This document shows, one piece after another, positions 20,134 to 28,262 of a stretch of 64,000 bases of DNA. This DNA is from Pseudomonadota bacterium (GTDB lineage Bacteria > Myxococcota_A > UBA9042 > GCA-2863065), in contig SXOX01000149.1 in NCBI GenBank assembly GCA_005776585.1, positions 22,211 through 86,210 on the forward strand, read 5' to 3'. The notes under the pieces are model-generated. The model was not told the DNA's origin, ran no database searches, and saw nothing but the letters and a program-made list of their open reading frames with translations. Both the position numbers and the translations under genes were made by a program. How positions within the stretch are numbered: the stretch's first letter is position 1; the number at the start of each line of letters is the position of its first letter.

Positions 20134-21411
20134 ATGACACGTCGCGCCGCCTGTTTCATCGACCTTGACAACGCCCAGATCGCCGCCGAGAAGCTCGAGC
20201 TCCGCCACTGCGGTGCCTCGCGCCTCTGGATGGCGCCGTTGCTCGCCCGCATCGAGGCCCAGCTCTCGTGCACCGTCGACATCCGACGGGCGTACGGCAA
20301 CGTCCTATTCGAGGCCTCCGCGGTCTTCTCGCATCGCGTGTGGAACCCCCAGGTCATTCGGGATCGCATCATGGCCGACACTGGCTACCAGATGGACCTG
20401 GCCCAGAACGGCGTTCAGATGGTCCACTGCCCTTCGACGGGCGGCGGCACGAAGAACCGCGCGGACATGCAGATGACGCTCGACGCGCTCGAGGTTACGA
20501 CGCTGTACCCCCACATCGATACGATGATCATCGTGTCCAACGACTCGGACTTCTCACCGCTCGTGACCCAGCTGCGCGCGCGTGGACGTGCCACCGTCCT
20601 GGTCGGCCTCCGCTCGCAGTCGAGCGAGGCGGCTCGGCTCCTGCGCGCGATGTTCACGGACTACATCGACTACGACCAGACTCTGATCGACGCCTACGGG
20701 GCCGACCGCGTAATGGGGATCTTGGAGACGTTGGTGCGCGACCACGCGGCCGAGCTTCGGCAAGGGATGCCCATCGACCGGCTCGAGATGCTGGCCTCGA
20801 ACCTCATCCCTCCGATGCTGCACCGCTCGCTGGGGTACGGCCGATTCGCTGACCTGGTCCATGCGTGCCTCGACCACTCGCGATTCGCATGTGTGGGGGA
20901 CCGCATCAAGCTCACGCCTCCTCCGGCGACCAAGGGGAGCGACCGCGTGCATCAGATCGCTGCGGCGCTGACCAAGGCCAGAGCGCGTCAGGTGCCGGAG
21001 GTGCTCCACCCGGTGCTGGCGTATCTGCGTGCGCACCATTTCGACGCCATGGGCAGCCCGCTTGCCGAGCCGACCCTGGCCACCCTCCGCGACGCCGCGC
21101 AGGCCCACCTGAGCAATACCGCCGCAGACGTGAGCCGTTCGAAGCTCTTCGACGTCTTCAGAACGCTCTCCGAGAGCGGCGTGCTCAAGACCGATTCGCG
21201 TGACCTTCCGATGGAGCAGGCTCGCGTGCTCGAGCTTTGCGGCCCTGAGGAGATTCCCACGCGCCTCATCCAACTGGCGAAAGACCGCCTCATGGCCACT
21301 CAGTTCGAGCTGACCGTGGCGGATGCGGACGCGCTCGCCGAAGTGGTCCTCGGCGGAACCCGAGGTCCAGAGTTGACTCGGACGGATTGGGAGGCGACGG
21401 TGCTCCAGTGA
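20134..21411 (+). CDS. NYN-domain (PIN-like) ribonuclease with LOTUS/OST-HTH domain
   Basis: 425 aa. The N-terminal NYN domain (LabA/DUF88 type) shows the acidic active-site set: D10/D12 in FIDLDN, D111 in RADMQM, and D137/D139 in VSNDSDF. NYN domains are metal-dependent RNases of the PIN-like fold. Residues ~190-265 look like a LOTUS/OST-HTH winged helix (PIDRLEMLASNLIP ... YGRFADLVHAC ... DRIKL), which typically binds RNA. A further winged-helix-like stretch follows. Start ATG 20134 is chosen for its AAGGAG site at 20122-20127; ATG 20104 lacks one. The gene begins a unit separate from the tubulin operon (226-bp gap) and overlaps the next gene by GTGA. It probably cleaves cellular or phage RNA in a conflict role. 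Confidence 0.87.
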   Translation: MTRRAACFIDLDNAQIAAEKLELRHCGASRLWMAPLLARIEAQLSCTVDIRRAYGNVLFEASAVFSHRVWNPQVIRDRIMADTGYQMDLAQNGVQMVHCPSTGGGTKNRADMQMTLDALEVTTLYPHIDTMIIVSNDSDFSPLVTQLRARGRATVLVGLRSQSSEAARLLRAMFTDYIDYDQTLIDAYGADRVMGILETLVRDHAAELRQGMPIDRLEMLASNLIPPMLHRSLGYGRFADLVHACLDHSRFACVGDRIKLTPPPATKGSDRVHQIAAALTKARARQVPEVLHPVLAYLRAHHFDAMGSPLAEPTLATLRDAAQAHLSNTAADVSRSKLFDVFRTLSESGVLKTDSRDLPMEQARVLELCGPEEIPTRLIQLAKDRLMATQFELTVADADALAEVVLGGTRGPELTRTDWEATVLQ

Positions 21412-23039
21412 GCCGCGTCGTCCTCGTGCCGGATGCCAACGATGAACGCATCCTTGCGCGGTGGCCCACACCGATTGCGCGCGCCTGGCTCCGCCTGCTC
21501 GACACGATCGACGACGACGGACGCGTGCTCAGGCTGGTCGACGTCATCGTTCAGACCGTCGATCTGTTCGCGATCGTCGCCATGGCGGACCTCGCGCACC
21601 AGTGGCCCGTCGACCGTCGGCCGCAGGAGCTGCTCAATCGGGCCCGTCGCTTGCTGGTCAAGCCGCAACTCGGCGAACTCGTCGGGCTCGTGAGGGATTG
21701 GCTCGACGAGGCAAAGAAACGCCGCCCGTCGGTCATTCTCGGCCACCCGACCGACGAGTCGCTCTCGGAGTTCATCCGCCGGCTGAACGAGTTCCCGGAG
21801 CTTCGAAACACGTGCCTCAAGCGTCGAGACGCGACGCAACACCGTCTCAAGGACAACGCCTGGCTCCATCGAGCTGTTGCTCAGGTCAGGGACGCGTTGA
21901 TCGCCTTCGAGTCCGTCGGCGACGTGGCCTTGGTGACCCAGCGAGAGGACACGGCCGCCGTCACGCTCCGCGGTGCCTTCGTCGGCCCTTTGCCAGCCGG
22001 TGACCTGGTGTTCGAGCCTGGGTGCACGGCGATGCTCACGAGCCCGTTCACCGCGCCCCTCGTTCTGGACCCGCTGGTTGTCTCGCGCGCGTGTGTCTGC
22101 GGGCAATGCGCTGGACGTCGGACTCCGGCGCGCCTCGAGTGGCCACGCAAGGACTCGGCGCATGGCCGCTATCACGCGATCACCGACGCACACCCAACAG
22201 AAGAGGACGCTGAGGGTCCGTCCTGGCAGACGTTCGGCCGACGTCTCTCCACCGACTGGGAGTGGCAGAGAGACGGTCGTCTCAAGGACTATCCGCTGCG
22301 TGCTCTTCGCTACGACGTCGCTCTGGACGTCGAGAATCATCGCGGGGACACGCGCAATCGTCACCGGATCCTGGTCGAGCGGATTCTGGCGGACTGGCCA
22401 GGTAGCGACTCCTTTGGCCTCGACTACCATGACCAGATGCCCCCGGTGTCGGACGAGGTGTTCGCTCTCAGCGTGAGGGACGCGACGAGGGGTGAGGACT
22501 GCCCCGTCGATGAGAGGCATCGCGAGGTCTGGCATGACGCGTTCCGGAGCTTCTCCGTGCGCTTTGCGACGCCGCTCGAATTGGGCGAGCAGCGAGTCGT
22601 CGACGTCTCGATGTTCGAGCCGGGGCTCTTCGAGCGGAAACCGCAAAGTCTTGGAGACTACTACGAGTTCTGCGTTCACCTTCCTGTCGACCAGCTCTCC
22701 CTCGTCATTACGCTCCCGCACGATGCGGAGGTCGACGCCGGCGACCTGTCGCTCGACTACCTCGAGGAGTCCGCCGAAAGGCTCGACTCGAAGGGCGCGC
22801 GACTTCAACGAGCCCCCGATGGTCGAGCCCAGGTTGCTTTCGAGGTCACCAAGCCCAAGCTTCACGCGAACATCGTTGTGCGCTTCAGTGTGACCCGTTG
22901 GCCCACGCAGGGCCAGATCGAAGCCGAGCCGTGGTACTGGGCCGCAAATCGGGTCTATCGACTTCTCGAGAGCGAGCCGGAGCGCTCCTGGACCCTTCGC
23001 GAGGTCGCAGAACTGCTTCGGGAGAGGAGCTCGCATTGA
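21408..23039 (+). CDS. HEPN-like module protein with C-terminal winged helix
   Basis: 543 aa, GTG start in a GTGA overlap with the NYN gene. Residues ~19-240 match a module found in other proteins of this window: P-T-P-I-A near the start, a helix LRLVDVIVQTVDLFAIV, P-Q-L-G-x-L-V-x-L-V-R, and R140-D-A-T-Q-H145 in the position of the HEPN R-x4-H motif, then a beta-rich stretch ending with C-x-C-x-x-C (VCGQC). The last ~40 residues (VYRLLESEP ... WTLREVAELL) look like a winged helix. The domain between has no recognised fold. HEPN domains are often RNases in toxins and defence proteins; here Asp replaces the usual Asn, so activity is uncertain. A partner role for the NYN nuclease is inferred from translational coupling. 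Confidence 0.65.
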   Translation: MSRVVLVPDANDERILARWPTPIARAWLRLLDTIDDDGRVLRLVDVIVQTVDLFAIVAMADLAHQWPVDRRPQELLNRARRLLVKPQLGELVGLVRDWLDEAKKRRPSVILGHPTDESLSEFIRRLNEFPELRNTCLKRRDATQHRLKDNAWLHRAVAQVRDALIAFESVGDVALVTQREDTAAVTLRGAFVGPLPAGDLVFEPGCTAMLTSPFTAPLVLDPLVVSRACVCGQCAGRRTPARLEWPRKDSAHGRYHAITDAHPTEEDAEGPSWQTFGRRLSTDWEWQRDGRLKDYPLRALRYDVALDVENHRGDTRNRHRILVERILADWPGSDSFGLDYHDQMPPVSDEVFALSVRDATRGEDCPVDERHREVWHDAFRSFSVRFATPLELGEQRVVDVSMFEPGLFERKPQSLGDYYEFCVHLPVDQLSLVITLPHDAEVDAGDLSLDYLEESAERLDSKGARLQRAPDGRAQVAFEVTKPKLHANIVVRFSVTRWPTQGQIEAEPWYWAANRVYRLLESEPERSWTLREVAELLRERSSH

Positions 23040-23530
23040 GCCTGATCGTCTCGCGCTGCACAGAAACGGCCGACGCGCCGGCGCTCGCACGCTTCTTCGT
23101 CGACCACGTGACGCCTGACTACATCTCTCATGGGGAGCTCACGACGGGCCGCGCGACGGCCCCGGGCGTCTGGGCTCCAGACCTGGAGGCGCGGGTCTTG
23201 GCCGAGATGCGTGAGGCGATCGCCGAACCCAAGCACCACCGACAGGTGCTCACGGCACGCAAGGCTGATGAGCTGCTCGCGGTCTGCATGGTGTGCCGGG
23301 ACGAGCGCGGGATCGCGACCATCGAAGACCTCGTCGTTGCGCAGAGTCAGCGGGGCCAAGGCGTTGGCAGGGCAGTCGTCGAGGCCGTGTTGGCGGCGCT
23401 AGCGGCCGACGGCGTTGTCCAAGTGCTGCTCGAGAGCGGGGTCGCCAACGCCGGCGCGCACCGGTTCTTCGAGGGCCTGGGGTTCGAGATGGTGTCGAAG
23501 GTGTTCTACCGGCGGGTGGGACCATCATGA
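23036..23530 (+). CDS. GNAT-family N-acetyltransferase
   Basis: 164 aa from a TTG start at 23036 that overlaps the upstream TGA (TTGA) and has GGGAGAGGA just upstream. The acetyl-CoA loop Q-R-G-Q-G-V-G-R-A is the classic Q/R-x-x-G-x-G/A of motif A, preceded by the strand IEDLVV and followed by VLLES, NAGAHRFFEGLGF (motif B), the standard GNAT ending. It transfers an acetyl group from acetyl-CoA to an amine. The substrate cannot be read from the sequence. It sits inside the NYN/HEPN operon, so protein modification (as with antitoxins or toxins) is possible. Confidence 0.85.
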   Translation: MSLIVSRCTETADAPALARFFVDHVTPDYISHGELTTGRATAPGVWAPDLEARVLAEMREAIAEPKHHRQVLTARKADELLAVCMVCRDERGIATIEDLVVAQSQRGQGVGRAVVEAVLAALAADGVVQVLLESGVANAGAHRFFEGLGFEMVSKVFYRRVGPS

Positions 23531-23579
23531 TTCGATTGCTCGCCGATCGAAAACAGCGCGTCCTGTCAAAGGAGAGCAC

Positions 23580-25151
23580 GTGTTTGAGGATCTGACAGCG
23601 GTCGTGGCGAGAACCGCACTCGTCGTGCGCGTCGAGTGGAACGACCTACATGGCGTGGACAACGCAGCACGTTCAGCCAGCTTGCTCCGCAGAGAAATTC
23701 GGGCCCGGGACGGCAAGGCCCAGGCGTTCTGGGCAGAGATTACGCAGGCTCCTGCCGGCGTCGATGAACTCGACCCGAGCTTTCAGTCGGTCCTCGGTCT
23801 GCGCTCCGACGGCCCGAGCGGCTCCCCATGGAGCGCGGTGGCGCTTCGGGCGACTCGCGCGGTCGTCGACGCTGCGCTCGCTGACTCCCGGCTTGTCGGT
23901 CGACGTCGGGATGAGGCGCGACTGCGACCGGTCGTGAAGGACGTCGATCTCATGCTCTTCCCGCTCGCCGCCGGGGCTCTGGTCCTCCATATCGACTGGG
24001 TGTCTCAGGCTGGCGAGAGAGTCTCCGTCACGGAGCTCATCAATAGCCTGAGCCACGCTCGACACGTGCATAAAAGCGACTACGGATGGGCCTTCGATCG
24101 CGCAGTTGGGAATTCCCAGTGGCTCCAGCTATCGGGGCCTCTGCTCGAGGCGCGCCCGGGATGCGGCGCTGCGACGCTCGCCGACATCGCAGATTGGCTG
24201 CTTGTTTCGGCTGAGGAATCCCCCCACGAGCCGCCGAGACGAGTTGGCCCAAGCCGAAATGCGTTTCACCAGACGGCAGTTGTTCTTGACGCCACGACAC
24301 CTCCGGAGCACCTCGATGATCTGTTGTTCGTGCTCCGCCGCGGCGCGCGCGCGGACAACGTAGCGCCGCCAGCCGGCACGGGTCCCGACCGTGTGCTCGC
24401 GACGCGCGGAAATCGGCGCATCGGACTGAGTCGTGAGGGCTGCGTGCAGGTCTCCTGGCTCGACCCGGCAGCCAACACCGAGTTCGAGCGCAATCAGGCC
24501 CCCCAGCGATTTGGCTCCGGCGTATATTTCTACCTCATGCTCCACGCTCAGGCGGAGCGCGCGACCCTGGCGCGGCTGGCCGCGGATGCGCAGGGGCCAG
24601 CGCGTAGCCTGACCGACATCCACGCGGTCGTCGATCAGCGCGATGCTCTCTTCGAACTCGCGCGCGAGTCCGCCCGGTACAGTCTGGCGCTGGTCGGCGA
24701 CGACTGCGGCGGTACGAGCGACTATGCATGGTTTTTTCGCGAAGTTCGCGACGTTCTTGGCACGGGCCCTCAACTCGCAGAGGTGCGGGCTGAGATCGCT
24801 TCGCTGTTTGAACTCGTCGAAGCTGCGCAGTCGCAGCGAGAAGCCGACGCCCAAGCAAAGATCGCCGCACTCGGCGGGGCTGCAGTACCGTTCGGTATCG
24901 TGACGGGAGTTCTGGGTGTCAATGGCCCGCCGGGATCCAACGCTGCTCAGTGGTGGGGACTCTTGGCCGGTGGACTCGTGTTCTCGACACTCGGATGGCT
25001 TGCGGCGTGGCGTTGGTGGATTCGGCGAGCTGGACCACTGCGGGGCATCATCGACCCACAGCGCATGGCTCGACGGGCGTCGCTCGGAACGCTACCTCAG
25101 CACGGAGCGAAGACATTGGAGTCCAAACGACAACTGGACAGGGTGGATTGA
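23580..25151 (+). CDS. CorA-like two-TM protein
   Basis: 523 aa, GTG start with AAAGGAGA at 23568-23575; 49 bp after the GNAT gene. The N-terminal ~320 residues are an unrecognised alpha/beta region. Residues ~330-430 are long helices leading into ALGGAAVPFGIVTGVLGVN (TM1, ~431-448) and a second TM (~457-480), then a basic tail. Long helix, TM1 ending in G-V-N, TM2 and basic C-terminus is the topology of CorA-type channels, whose loop motif is G-M-N. No overall CorA identity can be claimed. As last gene of the NYN/HEPN operon it could be a membrane effector. Confidence 0.65.
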   Translation: MFEDLTAVVARTALVVRVEWNDLHGVDNAARSASLLRREIRARDGKAQAFWAEITQAPAGVDELDPSFQSVLGLRSDGPSGSPWSAVALRATRAVVDAALADSRLVGRRRDEARLRPVVKDVDLMLFPLAAGALVLHIDWVSQAGERVSVTELINSLSHARHVHKSDYGWAFDRAVGNSQWLQLSGPLLEARPGCGAATLADIADWLLVSAEESPHEPPRRVGPSRNAFHQTAVVLDATTPPEHLDDLLFVLRRGARADNVAPPAGTGPDRVLATRGNRRIGLSREGCVQVSWLDPAANTEFERNQAPQRFGSGVYFYLMLHAQAERATLARLAADAQGPARSLTDIHAVVDQRDALFELARESARYSLALVGDDCGGTSDYAWFFREVRDVLGTGPQLAEVRAEIASLFELVEAAQSQREADAQAKIAALGGAAVPFGIVTGVLGVNGPPGSNAAQWWGLLAGGLVFSTLGWLAAWRWWIRRAGPLRGIIDPQRMARRASLGTLPQHGAKTLESKRQLDRVD

Positions 25152-25249
25152 TTCATTGCTATGCGCCGGAAAGTGACGATCGTAGGCGTGTTCAAAGTGG
25201 GCTACCACGCCGTCTGCTCTGCCGTGAACTGCACCATCTTCGACCTTGC

Positions 25250-25279
25250 CCCTACTTTGGATGTTCACTGGAAGTAGGG
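25250..25279. terminator. Hairpin between convergent genes
   Basis: CCCTACTT (25250-25257) and AAGTAGGG (25272-25279) form a perfect 8-bp stem with a 14-base loop, between the convergent CorA-like gene and the OB-fold gene. There is no T-run on either side, so a factor-independent terminator is only a possibility. The rest of the 222-bp gap shows nothing else. Confidence 0.35.
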
Positions 25280-25373
25280 CCTGGGCGGTGTCGCCTCGCA
25301 TCGACAGCCGGGTCTTCCGCACCGATTTTCATCGGGACGGCGTCTCGATTGTCCAGCAAGTGCATGGTCCCGG

Positions 25374-25733
25374 TCACTCCGTCTTCCGCTCGCGCTCGCA
25401 CACGACATAGTCGACGAGCGGCGAGTAGCAGTCCTTGCCGCGAACGAACTGTCCTTGGACCTGAACGCGGACGCCTTGGGGCGGCGGCGAGCCACCGTGG
25501 ACCCAAACGGCACCGTTGTCCTGCGACAGCTTGTAGTAGTCGTGGCGCGTTCCGGGCCAGTCGACGCGAGTCGAAACGCGACCGTCCACGCAGAGCTCCT
25601 TCCCGAGGTACTCCCTGGGGTTGCGCTCGAGCTGCTCGATGGAGGCGCACAGCGCGCTGCACCCGCGGGCGCTGACCGCGACGACAACAATGACAACAAC
25701 GATGGCCACGGCAGCGGCAATTTTGGTGTTCAT
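25374..25733 (-). CDS. Small membrane-anchored OB-fold protein
   Basis: 119 aa. A very hydrophobic N-terminal segment (residues ~5-22, mostly Val/Ile/Ala) followed by SARGCSALC acts as a signal anchor; the Cys is not in a perfect lipobox. Residues ~30-115 (IEQLERNPREYLGKELCVDGRV ... VRVQVQGQFVRG) match the tRNA_anti-like/OB-fold family: a ...N...Y.GK...V.G.V core and a closing beta hairpin. Such small extracytoplasmic OB proteins are common and of unknown function. The gene lies 93 bp downstream of the HEPN-like/TPR gene on the same strand and may be cotranscribed. Confidence 0.65.
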   Translation of the reverse strand: MNTKIAAAVAIVVVIVVVAVSARGCSALCASIEQLERNPREYLGKELCVDGRVSTRVDWPGTRHDYYKLSQDNGAVWVHGGSPPPQGVRVQVQGQFVRGKDCYSPLVDYVVCERERKTE

Positions 25734-25826
25734 GGCGACGAGACGTCCCGGCGTTCAGTGCGCTGACGCATCAGGTCGCCGTGGGCGTCCTGGCCTGCAC
25801 GGAGGTTCCGCTGAACGCCGCGGACA

Positions 25827-28115
25827 TCAGGAGCTCGCCTTCCTGCGCTCCACCCGTTCGAGCGCCTTCGCTAGCTGCGGCGGTAGCGTGCCGTCCTGTC
25901 GCGTCCCGAGGCGAATCGCGGCTGCTGCGCCCTCGAGGTCGCCTCGATCGCGGAGGATGGCGCCGAGGTTCTCGGCCGCACGAACGACGTCGATACCCAG
26001 TTCCAGCGCGCGACGAAAGGCCGCCTCCGCGTCCTCTGGGCGCCGGAGATTCAAGCGCAGAAGGCTTCCTCTCGAGACCAGCACGCCAGGGCGCGTCTCG
26101 TCGATGAGGAGCAGGCGATCCCAAAGCGCGAGGGCCTTGTCGAATGCACGCGCCTTCTCTGCAACCTTGGCGATATCTTCGAGGTCGCTTACCGGGATGT
26201 CGACCCCGTCGCCGTCGGCAAGAACCACGTCGTAGTGGTCCATCGCTTCCGAATGACGGCCTGCATCGGCAAGCAACCAGCCCATCAGTCCGTGTGCCGA
26301 CGCGCTCGTCGGCGCAAGCGCGAGCGTCTCGCGAGTCCAGTCCGCTGCTTTGCCGAAGCTCGCATTGCCGCAGTGTTGCATTGCCATCGTCCACGCAAAG
26401 GCGAAGTCCTTCTCCGCCTCGGGAGTCATCGCCTTCTTCAGCGCGGCAATGCTGTGGCCATCTGCCTTGTTCGTCGAGACGAGTTGCGCCCATCGCGGCA
26501 GCCCGTCCCAGAGCTGCTCGATCACCGGACGAACGATGTCGAACCAAGGTTGCAGCGCCGCCTCCGCGTCAGAGAGAAACCGGAGCCGCCCATCGCCGCA
26601 GCTCAGAGTCACGGTTGGATTGTTGCTGTCGCGCTCGACGCGAAGGCCTACGAGCGCGTCGCTGGTCGCGATCTCGGCCCGTAATGCCCGTGCGAGGGGC
26701 GACGGCAGGTCGTCGTACCAGAACGCCACCGTGGGACGGATGGTGGCATGCTCGCCGGGTGCCGCGCTGCGCGCGAGCTCAAGATCGATCGAGTGCATCT
26801 CGCGCCACACGGCGTGCTTGAAGCGAAATGAGGCCGTCACGGTCTTTCCGTCGTCGACCAGCTCGCCTTGAAGCCCACCCAAGCGGCGGAGCTGAGGCTC
26901 CAGTCGACGCCCGAGGTCGACCAGCGCCTGAACGGGATCGAAGCCCAGCGGCACCTCGTCCTCGCTGGTGGGCGGTGTGGGATCAATCGCAACCGCCTCC
27001 ACCGTTGTGGGCGCCGCCACTGCGTCGACCACGACCTCGGGGCTCGATCCGATCACCTCCGCCTCACCGCGCAGATGCTGAATCGCCGCTTCGGCGAGCT
27101 TCTGGCCCTGTTCCATCGTCGACGCGATGCCGAGCGCCATCGCTCGCCGGCCCAGCACCGAGATCTCCTCTGTGGTCACGACCCCGTCTGCGAGCACGAT
27201 CTCGGCGAGGGGAAGGAGCGCGTCAAACTGAACCGCGATGGCGCCATCGTAGAGGAAGGGCATGCGCGTGCGCAGCTCGCCATCGGCCTCCTCGTAGTCC
27301 GTGCTCGGGACCTCGGCATACGGGCAGATGTACTTCGCTCGCCGTTTGGCGTCGAGTCCAGCCAGCAGGGTCACGTGCTCACCCACGGGCAAGATGAAGG
27401 GCGCCAATTCGATGAACGTCTCGCTGCCAACGGGCCGCAAGTACGCAGTATTGGAGGAGAGATTCGACGCAACAGGATGCCGTTTCGTTTCGACGCGTGA
27501 CAGGCCACCGCGGTGCACGCGGAAGACGGCTTCGACCTGCCCACCGCGCAGTGTCACGACGCGCTCCGCGACCACGAGATGCCCGCTGCGGAGAATGGGG
27601 ATGGCGCACAAGACCTGCTCGACCGTCGTGCGCAGGAGGTCGCGATGGCGCTGAAGCACGTCAATCGATTGCCCATGGTGCTCGACCGAGTTCCTGAGCT
27701 GCACCAGACCCTCGAGCACGTCATTGATCCGAGGGCGGCGTCCGTTCGATTTGAGATTGAGGCGTTGCGCGAGTTCGACGTAGGACTCCAGGTCGTCGCG
27801 GCGCTCCGAGAGCTCGAGTGCCAGTGGCTCCCGCAGCGGCGCGGACTGCTCGAGAGTCCGGAGAAGCCCGAGCCATCGACCGAAGCTCGGTCGCGGGAGG
27901 GCCTCGTGGAGCGCGCGTCTCGTCGGGTCATCGAAGCCACTAGAGGAGTGCCACGTCGCGGCGCAGGCGACGAGCGCGAGGTACTGAACCGAATGCTCGG
28001 CGAGCGCGAGGAGACGCTTTGCCGACTCATAGACCTCGATGGCGTTGATCGCGTTCCGGTACTCGGTTGCGATCGGCATCGGCAGCTCGCCAAGGATGAT
28101 GTCGCTACGTTCCAT
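25827..28115 (-). CDS. HEPN-like/TerB-like/TPR protein
   Basis: 762 aa from ATG 28115, which is preceded by GAGGGAGG; longer in-frame extensions run into the opposite gene and lack a ribosome site. The N-terminus carries the shared module: P-M-P-I-A (residues ~12-16), AKRLLALAEHSVQYLALV, PSFGRWLGLLR, then L-R141-N-S-V-E-H146-H-G, the HEPN R-N-xxx-H motif, then a beta-rich part ending in YLRPVGSETFIELAPF. Mid-protein, AEIVLADGVVTTEE resembles the acidic TerB/tellurite-resistance turn. The last ~150 residues are TPR-like repeats (GMLLADAGRHSEAMDHYDVV-type helices). A predicted RNA-directed effector or scaffold with protein-interaction repeats. It diverges from the C39-like lipoprotein gene across a 147-bp region. 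Confidence 0.7.
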   Translation of the reverse strand: MERSDIILGELPMPIATEYRNAINAIEVYESAKRLLALAEHSVQYLALVACAATWHSSSGFDDPTRRALHEALPRPSFGRWLGLLRTLEQSAPLREPLALELSERRDDLESYVELAQRLNLKSNGRRPRINDVLEGLVQLRNSVEHHGQSIDVLQRHRDLLRTTVEQVLCAIPILRSGHLVVAERVVTLRGGQVEAVFRVHRGGLSRVETKRHPVASNLSSNTAYLRPVGSETFIELAPFILPVGEHVTLLAGLDAKRRAKYICPYAEVPSTDYEEADGELRTRMPFLYDGAIAVQFDALLPLAEIVLADGVVTTEEISVLGRRAMALGIASTMEQGQKLAEAAIQHLRGEAEVIGSSPEVVVDAVAAPTTVEAVAIDPTPPTSEDEVPLGFDPVQALVDLGRRLEPQLRRLGGLQGELVDDGKTVTASFRFKHAVWREMHSIDLELARSAAPGEHATIRPTVAFWYDDLPSPLARALRAEIATSDALVGLRVERDSNNPTVTLSCGDGRLRFLSDAEAALQPWFDIVRPVIEQLWDGLPRWAQLVSTNKADGHSIAALKKAMTPEAEKDFAFAWTMAMQHCGNASFGKAADWTRETLALAPTSASAHGLMGWLLADAGRHSEAMDHYDVVLADGDGVDIPVSDLEDIAKVAEKARAFDKALALWDRLLLIDETRPGVLVSRGSLLRLNLRRPEDAEAAFRRALELGIDVVRAAENLGAILRDRGDLEGAAAAIRLGTRQDGTLPPQLAKALERVERRKASS

Positions 28116-28262
28116 CGCGGCCTCCCTCGCCTTTTTGGCCGGCCGATGGTGCGCGAATGAGTGGCCAAGCGCAACTGCCCGTGTCAGCTTCCCGGTCCTT
28201 TGCGCGTCCTCGTTGCAGCAGCGCCACGTCGGCGGCTGAAAAACGTCCTGATGGAGAACGCC

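Noticed and set aside
21300-23090. 596-residue minus-strand open frame under the HEPN-like gene
   Set aside because: Antisense shadow; the plus-strand genes around it overlap by GTGA and TTGA, and the other frame has no known motif.
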